Assembly: GCF_009827575.1 (NCBI RefSeq)
Contig: NZ_WTYR01000001.1
Location: 2,205,001-2,269,000 of the forward strand
Length of the DNA: 64,000 nucleotides
Direction: 5' to 3'
From: Alteriqipengyuania halimionae
Lineage (GTDB): Bacteria > Pseudomonadota > Alphaproteobacteria > Sphingomonadales > Sphingomonadaceae
Made by a program: the position numbers and the translations under genes. Positions within the stretch are counted from its first letter, which is position 1, and each line of letters begins with the position of its first letter. This document shows, in pieces, positions 20,184-28,538 of this stretch. Below the pieces are notes generated by a model that made no database searches, was not told the DNA's origin, and saw only the letters and a program-made list of their open reading frames with translations.

Positions 20184-22058
20184 TTAGCTGCGCTTCGGAT
20201 CGATCGCCGGATGGATCCCTGCGCCCTGCGCTTCGCCCGGCCCTTCGGCCTGGCCGGCAAGGTCGTCACCCACATCGTCGTCGGCCAGCTTGTCGAGATG
20301 CATCAGCTTCTTCACCAGCGGGCTGATAATCGTGACGACGATGCCAACGCCAATCGCGACCCAACCCATCGTCTGATAGAGGTCGAGTGCGGCGTCACGG
20401 GTCATTTCCCCGCCTTCGCCCTCACCCATCAGCGAACCCATGAACCCGGCGACATAGTTCCCTCCGGCGGTGCCGAAGAAGAACGCCGCCATCATCAGGC
20501 TCGCCATGTGGCGGACCGACAGACGGTTGATCGCCGACAGGCCAACCGGCGAGAGACACAGCTCACCCGTGGTGGACAGCAGATAGAACAGGAACAGGAA
20601 CAGCACCGGCGTAAGCAGCGCGCCATTGGCACCAGTCACGCCGAACTGCTGCGCACCCCAGACGAACACCACGAAAGCGAGACCCATCTGGACGATGCCG
20701 AGTCCCATTTTGGCGATCGCCGACGGTTCCTTGCCGGTCCGTGCGAGCCACTGCCACAGCCCGGCGAAGAGCGGTGCGAGCAGTATGATGTAGATCGGGT
20801 TGATCGACTGGAAGAACGTCGTCGGAATACCGCCGCGATCGACATAGCGGTCGGTATAGAGGTTCATCGAACCACCGGCCTGTTCGAACAGTCCCCAGAA
20901 CAACGGCATCAGCAGGATCACGAAGATCATCGCGAACACACGGTCGCGGGCATAGTTCACATGCTTCTTCGCTTCGCCGAAGCACGCAACCAACACTAGG
21001 ACAAGTCCGGCAATCAGGCCGATGTTCGAAATCGTCCCAGATCCACCCTGCGCGATCATCAGACCCGCCGAGGCGAGCAACACCAGCACTCCGGCATAGA
21101 AGATCGTGCTGGTCGACCCCGTGCTGGGCTTCCCGTCCTCGCCAGGCAGGCGATAGAGCGCCTGCTGGAGAACGTAACCGAGGAGGCAGATGCCCGACAG
21201 CAGCAGAATCCAGCCAACCGCTTCCTGATACTGGATCAGTGTCCAGATCACCGCGACGCCGACGAGGCCTACGCCATAGAGCAGCCATTCGAGATTGATC
21301 CCGGCGACCTTCTCCTTGAGCTTGGCCGGAACCGGCGGCTCGCCGTTTCCGCGAAGCAGCGATTTGCCGAGTACGAACACGAAGAGGCCGAGCAGCATGC
21401 CGAAGCCGGCCAGGCCGAAGCCCCACGCCCAGTTCACGGTTTCGCCGATATAGGCGGCGATCAGCACGCCCGTGGCGGCACCGAGGTTAATCCCCATGTA
21501 GAAGATGGTGTAGGCGCTGTCGCGGCGGATGTCGGTGCGCGGATAAAGCTGCCCGACCATCACCGAGATGTTCGCCTTGAGGAAGCCCGAACCCACGATG
21601 ATCAGGGCCAGAGCGAGCCAGAAGATGTTGATGGTCGGATCGTTTTCATAACCCGTGCCATTGCCTTCGAACGCCATGAAGAAGTGGCCGGCCGTCAACA
21701 GGACCGCGCCGAACAGCACCGCCTTGCGCTGGCCAAGATACTTGTCGGCCAGCCAGCCACCGAGCACCGGAGTGATGTAAACGAGGCTGGTATAGGCACC
21801 GTAAATCAGGTTCGAATCACCGTCCTCGAACAGCCAGTGCTTGACGAGGTACAGGGTGAGCAACGCCCGCATACCGTAGTAGGAGAAACGCTCCCACATC
21901 TCCGCGAAGAAGAGCATGTACAGGCCCTTGGGGTGGCCAAGCACCTCTTCCTGCGGGCGGGTGATCGCCCAGGCGCCCCCGATGAGAAATGCGCCGAGTA
22001 CGACGGCCGCGACAAGCGCGGCCCAGTCGGCATAGTTCCAAAGCCCCATATCTTTCAT
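20184..22058 (-). CDS. POT/PTR-family proton-coupled peptide transporter
   Basis: 624 aa with about 12-14 membrane helices. Diagnostic motifs: AEMWERFSYYGMRALLTLYL (the ExxERFxYYG proton-coupling motif), GGWLADKYLGQRKAVLFG, and FYMGINLGAATG (PTR signature). It is longer than classical bacterial POTs (about 500 aa) because of extra helices and a hydrophilic tail. It would import di- and tripeptides, fitting the amidohydrolase pair downstream. A divergent GntR-type regulator gene 167 bases away is a candidate controller. Confidence 0.92.
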   Translation of the reverse strand: MKDMGLWNYADWAALVAAVVLGAFLIGGAWAITRPQEEVLGHPKGLYMLFFAEMWERFSYYGMRALLTLYLVKHWLFEDGDSNLIYGAYTSLVYITPVLGGWLADKYLGQRKAVLFGAVLLTAGHFFMAFEGNGTGYENDPTINIFWLALALIIVGSGFLKANISVMVGQLYPRTDIRRDSAYTIFYMGINLGAATGVLIAAYIGETVNWAWGFGLAGFGMLLGLFVFVLGKSLLRGNGEPPVPAKLKEKVAGINLEWLLYGVGLVGVAVIWTLIQYQEAVGWILLLSGICLLGYVLQQALYRLPGEDGKPSTGSTSTIFYAGVLVLLASAGLMIAQGGSGTISNIGLIAGLVLVLVACFGEAKKHVNYARDRVFAMIFVILLMPLFWGLFEQAGGSMNLYTDRYVDRGGIPTTFFQSINPIYIILLAPLFAGLWQWLARTGKEPSAIAKMGLGIVQMGLAFVVFVWGAQQFGVTGANGALLTPVLFLFLFYLLSTTGELCLSPVGLSAINRLSVRHMASLMMAAFFFGTAGGNYVAGFMGSLMGEGEGGEMTRDAALDLYQTMGWVAIGVGIVVTIISPLVKKLMHLDKLADDDVGDDLAGQAEGPGEAQGAGIHPAIDPKRS

Positions 22059-22225
22059 GAAAAATCCCTTGATTCCCGCGCCGCCTGTTTCGCAAGCGCC
22101 CTCTTCAATCGCGGCACACTAGCGACGAATTGCGCAAAGTGAAGATTTTGTTTCACCAATTCGCCGCAGCAGCGTCGTTTTTCCACCCTTGACCCGACGC
22201 GCTGTATTATGGCACTGCCTCACCC

Positions 22226-22570
22226 ATGAGCGCTGCCGACTCCCGCCCGATCTACCTCCAGCTCCGCGACAAGATCGCCGCTGCGATCATCGACGGTCGC
22301 TATCGCGAAGGCGAGATGCTGCCTTCGGTCCGGGCCTTCGCCGCGCAGGAGGGAGCCAATCCGCTCACCGTCGCCAAGGCTTACCAGCAGTTCCAGCAGG
22401 ATGGGCAGGTCGAAGTGCGGCGCGGGATCGGGATGTTCGTGGCGGATGGTGCGCGGCATGGGTTGCTGACGCGGGAGCGCGAGCGCTTCCTTGATGAGGA
22501 ATGGCCTGACATCCGCGACCGGATCGAGCGGCTCGACATTTCCTTCGACGAACTGATGGCACTGGGCTGA
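22226..22570 (+). CDS. Short GntR-family regulator, YtrA type
   Basis: 114 aa. A winged-helix GntR DNA-binding domain (RPIYLQLRDKIAAAIIDGRY, EMLPSVRAFAAQ, NPLTVAKAYQQFQ) is followed by only about 40 helical residues, which is the YtrA subfamily layout with dimerisation but no large ligand domain. It lies divergent to the peptide transporter. YtrA-type genes usually control a neighbouring membrane-protein gene, so the transporter is the natural candidate target. Confidence 0.85.
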   Translation: MSAADSRPIYLQLRDKIAAAIIDGRYREGEMLPSVRAFAAQEGANPLTVAKAYQQFQQDGQVEVRRGIGMFVADGARHGLLTRERERFLDEEWPDIRDRIERLDISFDELMALG

Positions 22571-22689
22571 AGCGCCGATTTGACGCAGAACCATTGCGAA
22601 ACCGCCATCGCTCTGGCACGGACCCGCTTTGCCCACTTGTTTTCCAATCGGATTTGGGTCGCACCGGCTGGTAATCGGAGAACAACATT

Positions 22690-22968
22690 ATGATCCGTTC
22701 GGAACTCGTCCATGCCTTGAGTCGCCGCAATCCGGACCTCAAGCAGGAAGAAGTCGAACACGTCGTCGACATCATGTTCGACGAAATCACCACCCAGCTG
22801 GCCGAAGGCGGCCGCGTGGAACTGCGCGGCTTCGGCGCGTTTTCGACGCGTCATCGCGAAGGCCGTACGGGTCGCAATCCCCGTACCGGGGAAGCGGTCG
22901 AAGTGCCGGCCAAGCGCGTGCCGTTCTTCAAGGCGGGCAAGGCGATCCGCGAGCGGCTCAACGACTGA
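22690..22968 (+). CDS. ihfB: Integration host factor beta subunit
   Basis: 92 aa. HU/IHF fold: [17 protein letters not shown] is the typical IhfB start, [12 protein letters not shown] is the core, and [20 protein letters not shown] is the DNA-bending arm with its Pro. It pairs with IhfA (not here) to bend DNA in replication, recombination and transcription. GGAGA lies eight bases before the ATG. The tRNA-Leu gene follows after 79 bases. Confidence 0.93.
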   Translation: MIRSELVHALSRRNPDLKQEEVEHVVDIMFDEITTQLAEGGRVELRGFGAFSTRHREGRTGRNPRTGEAVEVPAKRVPFFKAGKAIRERLND

Positions 22969-23047
22969 GTGCGCCGGGCTTCATCGCCTGGCTCAAACAA
23001 GCGATGGACAAGCTTGACGGCTGCCCGCTAGGCCAGTGCGGCCCTGT

Positions 23048-23132
23048 GCGGGTGTGGCGGAATGGTAGACGCCGGGGACTTAAAATCCCCTGAGCCTTGC
23101 TCGTGTGGGTTCGAGTCCCACCACCCGCACCA
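23048..23132 (+). tRNA. tRNA-Leu, anticodon TAA
   Basis: 85 bases including encoded CCA. The acceptor stem GCGGGTG (23048-23054) pairs with CACCCGC (23122-23128). The anticodon arm is GGGGA, loop CTTAAAA, TCCCC, giving TAA. A long variable arm and GGTTCGAGTCC in the T arm fit class II tRNA-Leu, and the discriminator is A. A TTGACG (23014-23019) upstream is a plausible -35, but no convincing -10 is visible. Confidence 0.97.
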
Positions 23133-23252
23133 CATCCATGGCCCAAGGTTAATTTTCTAGCACTGTCAGCATCTTGCATTCTTTACGGCCTGTTAACTTC
23201 TGGCCGTTATCTGGAGACGCTGACATTGATGTGAAGGACGGACGCATCTCGA

Positions 23253-23258
23253 TATAAT
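23253..23258 (+). promoter_or_regulatory. Consensus -10 box before the PilZ gene
   Basis: TATAAT stands 15 bases before the GTG at 23274. The element 17 bases upstream (TGTGAA, 23230-23235) is a poor -35, so an activator may be needed. The transcript would begin only about eight bases before the start codon, leaving GGAGG at the very 5' end. Confidence 0.4.
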
Positions 23259-23273
23259 CTGGAGGTGCGCCGC

Positions 23274-23960
23274 GTGCAGAGACTCGCTGGTCACGACAAC
23301 CCGAGCCCGTCCTTTTCCGCCGATACGCCGGAAAACCAAGATCAGCGCGAGGCAGATCGCCTGCGCTTGCTCATGCGCACCGCGAAGCTCGTTACCTCGC
23401 AGGGCGAGTTCCTATGCGTCCTGCGCGATGCGTCGGTCGGCGGCTTCCGCGCCCGTATTTTCCACCCCCTGCCCACCGACGCCGAGATGGAGCTCGAGCT
23501 TGCTTCGGCGCATCGTTATCCGATCGAAAAGGTGTGGGAGAAGGACAACGAGGCCGGTTTCAGGTTCACCGAGAAGATCGCGCTCGAAGAGCTGGTCAAC
23601 GAGCTTACGCCTTATCCCAAACGCGGGGTGCGGTTGAACCTCGAGCTCGAGACAGATATTCAAGTCGGCGACCAGAGAGCTAGGGCGACGCTTGAGAACT
23701 TGTCCCAGCAGGGGGCCCGGATCGACACCCTGCAGCCACTGGCTCAAGCGCAACGACTGCTGCTCAACATCACAGGTATGCGTGCGGTGACGGCCCAGGT
23801 CCGCTGGAGGGACGGCGATACCTACGGCCTGGCATTCGAGGACACGTTCCAGTTCGACGAGCTGGCTCTGCTCGTCTACCAGCTGCAGCGCCAGCAGAGC
23901 GCGCGCAAGGGCATCCGCTCTGATCCTGCGGCCCCGCTACGGCGCATCGATCTTCGCTGA
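23274..23960 (+). CDS. Protein with two PilZ-like domains
   Basis: 228 aa. Two consecutive PilZ-type beta-barrels are seen: residues about 30-110 (RTAKLVTSQGEFLCVLRDAS, VGGFRARI) and about 115-205 (RGVRLNLELETDIQ, LENLSQQGARID). PilZ domains bind cyclic di-GMP through an RxxxR plus D/NxSxxG signature. Both copies are somewhat degenerate, with the Arg pair best kept in the second. GTG 23274 is chosen because GGAGG lies eight bases upstream; GTG 23265 overlaps that site. Role: probable cyclic di-GMP-dependent surface or motility control, inferred. Confidence 0.8.
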   Translation: MQRLAGHDNPSPSFSADTPENQDQREADRLRLLMRTAKLVTSQGEFLCVLRDASVGGFRARIFHPLPTDAEMELELASAHRYPIEKVWEKDNEAGFRFTEKIALEELVNELTPYPKRGVRLNLELETDIQVGDQRARATLENLSQQGARIDTLQPLAQAQRLLLNITGMRAVTAQVRWRDGDTYGLAFEDTFQFDELALLVYQLQRQQSARKGIRSDPAAPLRRIDLR

Positions 23961-24065
23961 AACGACCCTCAACCAGATCCGGAAGCGCAGATTCCGGCGT
24001 TGCTTTAACCATGTATTAGCCAAACCCCTTCACACCCCAACAGGTGACGCAAACGGGGGTCTGGA

Positions 24066-25658
24066 ATGACTGGCAAGAATTACGATGTGGATGTTGCGAT
24101 CGTCGGAGCGGGACCGGCGGGGCTGACCGCCGGCTACCTGCTAACCAAGCAGGGACTTTCGGTGGCAATCATCGAAAAGGACGCGACCTATGTCGGCGGT
24201 ATCAGCCGCACGGTCGAACACGAAGGCTATCGTTTCGACATCGGCGGACACCGCTTCTTTTCCAAATCGCAGGCAGTCGTCGATCTGTGGAACGAGATCC
24301 TGCCGGACGATTTCATCGAGCGCCCGCGGATGAGCCGCATCTATTACGAGGGCAAATTCTACTCCTACCCGCTGCGCGCCTTCGAAGCGCTGCGCAATCT
24401 GGGTGTGTGGCGTTCGTCGCTCTGCATGCTGAGCTACCTGCGTTACAAGCTGTTCCCGATCGAAAAGGTGAGAAGCTTCGAGGACTGGACCACCAACCAG
24501 TTCGGCAGAAAGCTCTATTCGATCTTCTTCAAGACCTACACCGAGAAGGTCTGGGGCATGCCCTGCGACGAGATGAGTGCCGATTGGGCCGCCCAGCGGA
24601 TCAAGGGACTTTCGCTTTGGAGCGCCGTCGTCGACGGGATGAAGCGCAGCCTCGGCCTCAACAAGAAGCCCAATGACGGGATGCAGGCCAAGACGCTGCT
24701 CGAGAGCTTTCGCTATCCGCGCCTCGGCCCGGGCATGATGTGGGACGCCGCGCGCGACAAGATCGTCGCCACCGGCAAGGGCGAGGTACTTATGAACCAC
24801 GCGCTCAAGCAACTCGCGAGTGACGGCAAGGATGGCTGGCGGATGACCGCGACCGGCCCCGATGGCGAGAAAGTCATCACCGCGCGCCACGCCATCAGCT
24901 CGGCCCCGATGCGCGAGATGGCGGCACGGTTGAGCCCGCTGCCGGACGCATCGCTCGACGCTTCGAACCTCAAATATCGTGACTTCCTGACCGTCGCGCT
25001 CAAGATCCGGTCGGACGGGGACCTGTTCCCGGACAACTGGATCTACATCCACGACAGCAAGGTCCAGGTCGGCCGGGTCCAGAACTTCCGCTCCTGGTCG
25101 CCCGAGATGGTGCCGGACGATGGCGTCGCCTGTGTCGGCCTCGAATATTTCTGCTTCGAAGGCGACGGGTTGTGGGCCTCGAGCGACGCAGACCTCGTCG
25201 AGCTCGCATCGAACGAAATGGTCCAGCTCGGCCTAATCAAGAAGGACCAGGTCATCGGCGGCGCGGTCGTGCGCCAGGAAAAGGCCTATCCGGTCTATGA
25301 CGAGGATTACGCCGCCAATGTCGACGCCGTGCGCGCCGAACTGGAAGCGAAGCATCCGACGCTGCACCTCGTGGGCCGCAACGGCATGCACCGGTACAAC
25401 AACCAGGATCACGCCATGATGACCGCGATGCTCACGGTCGAGAATATCGTCGCCGGCGAAAGGATCTACGATACCTGGTGTGTCAACGAAGACGCCGAGT
25501 ATCACGAGTCCGGCGATGAAGGTGCCCAGAAAAAAATCGGTGCGAAGAAGATCGTCAGCGCAGACCAGGCAGCCGCGCTCAATTCCTTGATGCCGGTACC
25601 GGAACGCGTGGGCGAAGATGATTGCTGCGAACCCGCCCGGAACCGCGAAGCGGCCTGA
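24066..25658 (+). CDS. FAD-dependent mutase/oxidoreductase of a glycan cassette
   Basis: 530 aa. The N-terminus has an FAD-binding Rossmann fold (VAIVGAGPAGLTAGYLL), followed by GGISRT and FDIGGHRFFSKS, a pattern shared with UDP-galactopyranose mutase and protoporphyrinogen-oxidase-like proteins. The substrate is unknown. No signal peptide or membrane span is visible. It is followed after 28 bases by a GtrA-family flippase and then a GT-C-like membrane protein, so a role in making or remodelling a nucleotide- or lipid-linked sugar is likely. Confidence 0.82.
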   Translation: MTGKNYDVDVAIVGAGPAGLTAGYLLTKQGLSVAIIEKDATYVGGISRTVEHEGYRFDIGGHRFFSKSQAVVDLWNEILPDDFIERPRMSRIYYEGKFYSYPLRAFEALRNLGVWRSSLCMLSYLRYKLFPIEKVRSFEDWTTNQFGRKLYSIFFKTYTEKVWGMPCDEMSADWAAQRIKGLSLWSAVVDGMKRSLGLNKKPNDGMQAKTLLESFRYPRLGPGMMWDAARDKIVATGKGEVLMNHALKQLASDGKDGWRMTATGPDGEKVITARHAISSAPMREMAARLSPLPDASLDASNLKYRDFLTVALKIRSDGDLFPDNWIYIHDSKVQVGRVQNFRSWSPEMVPDDGVACVGLEYFCFEGDGLWASSDADLVELASNEMVQLGLIKKDQVIGGAVVRQEKAYPVYDEDYAANVDAVRAELEAKHPTLHLVGRNGMHRYNNQDHAMMTAMLTVENIVAGERIYDTWCVNEDAEYHESGDEGAQKKIGAKKIVSADQAAALNSLMPVPERVGEDDCCEPARNREAA

Positions 25659-25686
25659 TCTCCCACTCGATCGCAAGAGGGTGATC

Positions 25687-26097
25687 ATGCGCGCTGTCCG
25701 GACCCACGTCATCGATATTCGAATAGTGCGCTATATCGCCGCCAGCGTTGGGGCGCTGGCGGTCGATATGGGCCTGTTCCTCGGGCTGCTGGCCGTCGCC
25801 ATGCCTGCTGCGGCCGCCGCCAGCCTTTCCTACTGCGCCGGTATCGTGGCCCACTGGCTGTTTTCAAGCCGCGCCGTGTTTCAGGATCGCGTGGCGAACA
25901 GCGCGCGCGGGCGACATGTGCAGAAAGCCCTGTTCGTGGGATCGGCACTGGTCGGCCTCGCGCTGACCACCGGGATCGTCGGGCTGTTCGATTTTCTGGG
26001 AAGCGATCCGCTGTTCGGCAAACTCGTAGCTGTCGCGGCGAGCTTCGTCGTAACCTGGCTGATCCGCAGCCGCGTGGTCTTCCGCGCGGAAGGCTGA
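25687..26097 (+). CDS. GtrA-family membrane protein
   Basis: 136 aa with four predicted membrane helices. GtrA features: IVRYIAASVGALAVDMGLFL at the start and a C-terminal VAASFVVTWLIRSRVVFR. GtrA proteins are thought to flip polyprenyl-phosphate-linked sugars across the inner membrane. The ATG at 25687 is preferred (AGAGGG upstream) over one at 25618 inside the preceding gene. The GT-C-like gene starts eight bases after the stop. Confidence 0.9.
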   Translation: MRAVRTHVIDIRIVRYIAASVGALAVDMGLFLGLLAVAMPAAAAASLSYCAGIVAHWLFSSRAVFQDRVANSARGRHVQKALFVGSALVGLALTTGIVGLFDFLGSDPLFGKLVAVAASFVVTWLIRSRVVFRAEG

Positions 26098-26104
26098 GCC
26101 AGTC

Positions 26105-27865
26105 ATGGCAGCCGCCCGGCCGTTTCGCGATCGCTTCGCGCTGCATGTGTTGCTGGCTTGGGTCGCTGGCTGCCTCGTGCTCGCGATCATCACCGTCGAA
26201 CGTCTGCGCAACGGCCTGCCGGCCGGCCCGGACGATACGCTGAGGATGGTGCAGGTGCGTGACCTGCTGACAGGGCAGGGCTGGTTCGATGCCATGCAGT
26301 ATCGCATCGATCCGCCCGCCGGGGTTCCGATGCACTGGTCCCGACTGGTCGATCTCCCGATCGCCGCCCTGATTGCTCTGCTCACCCCGCTGCTGGGTGC
26401 GGCATTGGCAGAATATGTCGCGTTGATAGCCGTGCCGCTGATGACTTTCGGCGCACTCGTCGCGACGATCGCATGGCTCGGGCAGCGCGTGCTCGATCGG
26501 CCAACCGCGCTGATCGCATGCTTCATCGCGGTGCTCGCCTTCCCGCTCGCGTTCCAGCTCTCGCCAATGCGGATCGACCACCATGGATGGCAGGCGGTCT
26601 GTTTCACGATCGCCGTCGCCGCACTCGCCGCGCGACGCCCGGCCATGGGCGGTGCGATTGCAGGCATCGCTTGCGCTGCAGGGCTGCTGATCTCGCTCGA
26701 ATTGTTGCCCTTGGCGGCTGCGATAGGCGGCGTCCTGTTGCTCCGCAGGCTGCGCAGCCGTGCCGATGCTCGCTTGCTGTCCGCGTTCGTCCAGGCGCTC
26801 GCCGGGGGCCTGGTGCTAATCTTTCTCGTGACCAGGAGCCTCACCGGGGCGAGTGCGTTTTGCGACGCCATTGCGCCTGCCCATATCATGTCTGTGTTGG
26901 TGCTGGCGGCAGGCGTAACGCTGGCCGACCGCTTTCTGGCACGGTCGCGGGTGGCGGACATCGTATTCCTGGTCGCGACAGGTGCCCTCGCCCTGATCGC
27001 GTTCGGCACTGCCGCGCCGCAATGCCTTGGCAGTCCATTCGGATCGCTCGATCCGCTTGTGCGTGAATATTGGTATTCGCGCGTACCCGAAGGCATGCCC
27101 GTCTGGAAGCAGACCGCTGTCCGCGTCGTGCCGATGCTGGTCCATCTCGCGCTTGCGCTTGCCGCTGTCGTCACGCTCTGGCGACGCGCGCGTGGATCAG
27201 CGCGCGCCTGGTGGTCTGACTACCTCCTGCTGTTTCTTGCCACGAGCATGCTTGGACTGCTGGTCTGGCGCTCGATGGCGTTTGCCGCCGTACTGTGCCT
27301 GCTCCCGTTGGCCTGGCTGGTGCGGCGAGCGTTCGACACGTTTGTGTGTTCTCCTTCTCCCGGCAAACGCTTCGTCGCTGCTGCGGGGCTGCTGCTGATC
27401 ATCCAGCCAGACGGGCCGGTCCTGCTTGCCCATACCGTGATGCCCGGCGAGCGCAGCACGGCCGATGCGAATAACGAAACCTGCGAAGTGGGCACCGCCT
27501 TCGCCGCGCTCGACAAAGAACCTCCGGGCGTGATCTTCGCCCAGCTCGATCTTGGCCCCGACATCCTGCTCCATACTCGCCACGCCGTGGTCGCGACGGG
27601 CCACCACCGCGCCAACACTGCGATTGCCGACGTCATCGGCACGTTTCTCGGGTCGTCCGAAGAGGCTCGGGAGACGTTTGCAGAACGCGGGATCGATTAT
27701 GTCGCTTTCTGCGAGAACCTCGACGAGATCACGATCTATCGCCGCGCTGCGCCGGGCGGCTTGGCCGCGCAGCTGGTCGAGGACGATGTGCCCGACTGGC
27801 TCGAACCGGTCGCCCTTCCCGATGCAGGGAGCTTGCGCGTCTGGCGCGTACGCCGCGAGCCCTAG
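26105..27865 (+). CDS. Large GT-C-like membrane glycosyltransferase
   Basis: 586 aa with about 11-13 membrane helices and a C-terminal soluble part (about residues 450-586). The first outer loop holds PAGPDDTLRMVQVRDLLTGQ, and MRIDHHGWQ lies in a later loop; acidic pairs in these places are typical of GT-C transferases and recall oligosaccharyltransferase STT3. These enzymes use lipid-linked sugar donors, which fits the adjacent GtrA flippase. The acceptor is unknown. Some databases may label such proteins as AcrB-like, which the topology does not support. Confidence 0.7.
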   Translation: MAAARPFRDRFALHVLLAWVAGCLVLAIITVERLRNGLPAGPDDTLRMVQVRDLLTGQGWFDAMQYRIDPPAGVPMHWSRLVDLPIAALIALLTPLLGAALAEYVALIAVPLMTFGALVATIAWLGQRVLDRPTALIACFIAVLAFPLAFQLSPMRIDHHGWQAVCFTIAVAALAARRPAMGGAIAGIACAAGLLISLELLPLAAAIGGVLLLRRLRSRADARLLSAFVQALAGGLVLIFLVTRSLTGASAFCDAIAPAHIMSVLVLAAGVTLADRFLARSRVADIVFLVATGALALIAFGTAAPQCLGSPFGSLDPLVREYWYSRVPEGMPVWKQTAVRVVPMLVHLALALAAVVTLWRRARGSARAWWSDYLLLFLATSMLGLLVWRSMAFAAVLCLLPLAWLVRRAFDTFVCSPSPGKRFVAAAGLLLIIQPDGPVLLAHTVMPGERSTADANNETCEVGTAFAALDKEPPGVIFAQLDLGPDILLHTRHAVVATGHHRANTAIADVIGTFLGSSEEARETFAERGIDYVAFCENLDEITIYRRAAPGGLAAQLVEDDVPDWLEPVALPDAGSLRVWRVRREP

Positions 27866-27989
27866 CGCTCTATCATGGTCAGTGGGCGCCGCAGCGCATC
27901 CATTCCTTACCCCGTCGCTCAATCTGGAGCGCACCATCACCACGATGACGGCAACGTCAAGCGACCTGGCGGGTATCGCGGGAAGTAGG

Positions 27990-28490
27990 CTAGGCTGGGC
28001 GGAAAGTCATCGCGGCGCCGTTCATGCACCAGCGTTTGCCAGTGGGTTTCGGCCCGTCGTTGAAGACATGGCCCAGATGCCCGCCGCAATCGGCGCAATG
28101 GACTTCGGTGCGCGGTACAACCAGGCGATAATCGTCCGACGTGCCGACAGCACCCTTGAGTGGCTTCCAGAAGCTCGGCCAGCCGGTGCCGCTTTCATAC
28201 TTGGTGGCCGAAGAATAGAGCGCATTGTTGCACCCCGCGCAGTGGAAAATGCCCTTGCGCTTCTCCTTGTTGAGCGAAGAGCTGAAGGGCGCCTCGGTGC
28301 CCGCTTCGCGCAGGATATAGAACTGCTTATCGGACAGCCGTCGCCGCCACTCGGCCTTGCTGCGCTGGATCCTATAACCGCGCGCGGCAACCGGATTGGT
28401 CGCGTTGAGGATGAGAAAACCGGCGAGGGCGACCGAGCCGGTCAGGCCGATCGCCGTGCGCCGCGTGAAGCTGGGTTGTGCGCTATCCAT
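27990..28490 (-). CDS. msrB: Exported peptide-methionine (R)-S-oxide reductase
   Basis: 166 aa. A twin-arginine-like signal (SFTRRTAIGLTGSVALAGF) suggests export folded through Tat. The MsrB domain has two zinc CxxC pairs (HCAGCNNALY and HCADCGGHLGHVF), GTGWPSFW and the catalytic RWCMNG, where Cys attacks methionine-R-sulfoxide. It complements the lipoprotein MsrA encoded 14 kb away. The ATG at 28490 is preferred over a distal in-frame start nine codons upstream. Confidence 0.92.
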   Translation of the reverse strand: MDSAQPSFTRRTAIGLTGSVALAGFLILNATNPVAARGYRIQRSKAEWRRRLSDKQFYILREAGTEAPFSSSLNKEKRKGIFHCAGCNNALYSSATKYESGTGWPSFWKPLKGAVGTSDDYRLVVPRTEVHCADCGGHLGHVFNDGPKPTGKRWCMNGAAMTFRPA

Positions 28491-28538
28491 GACCCTAGAT
28501 ACGGATGAAAGCCGCAATTGGTTGCACCCGCGCGAGCA

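Noticed and set aside
22189-22210. TTGACC ... TATTAT as a promoter for the GntR gene
   Set aside because: The spacing is only ten bases, too short for a normal sigma-70 promoter.
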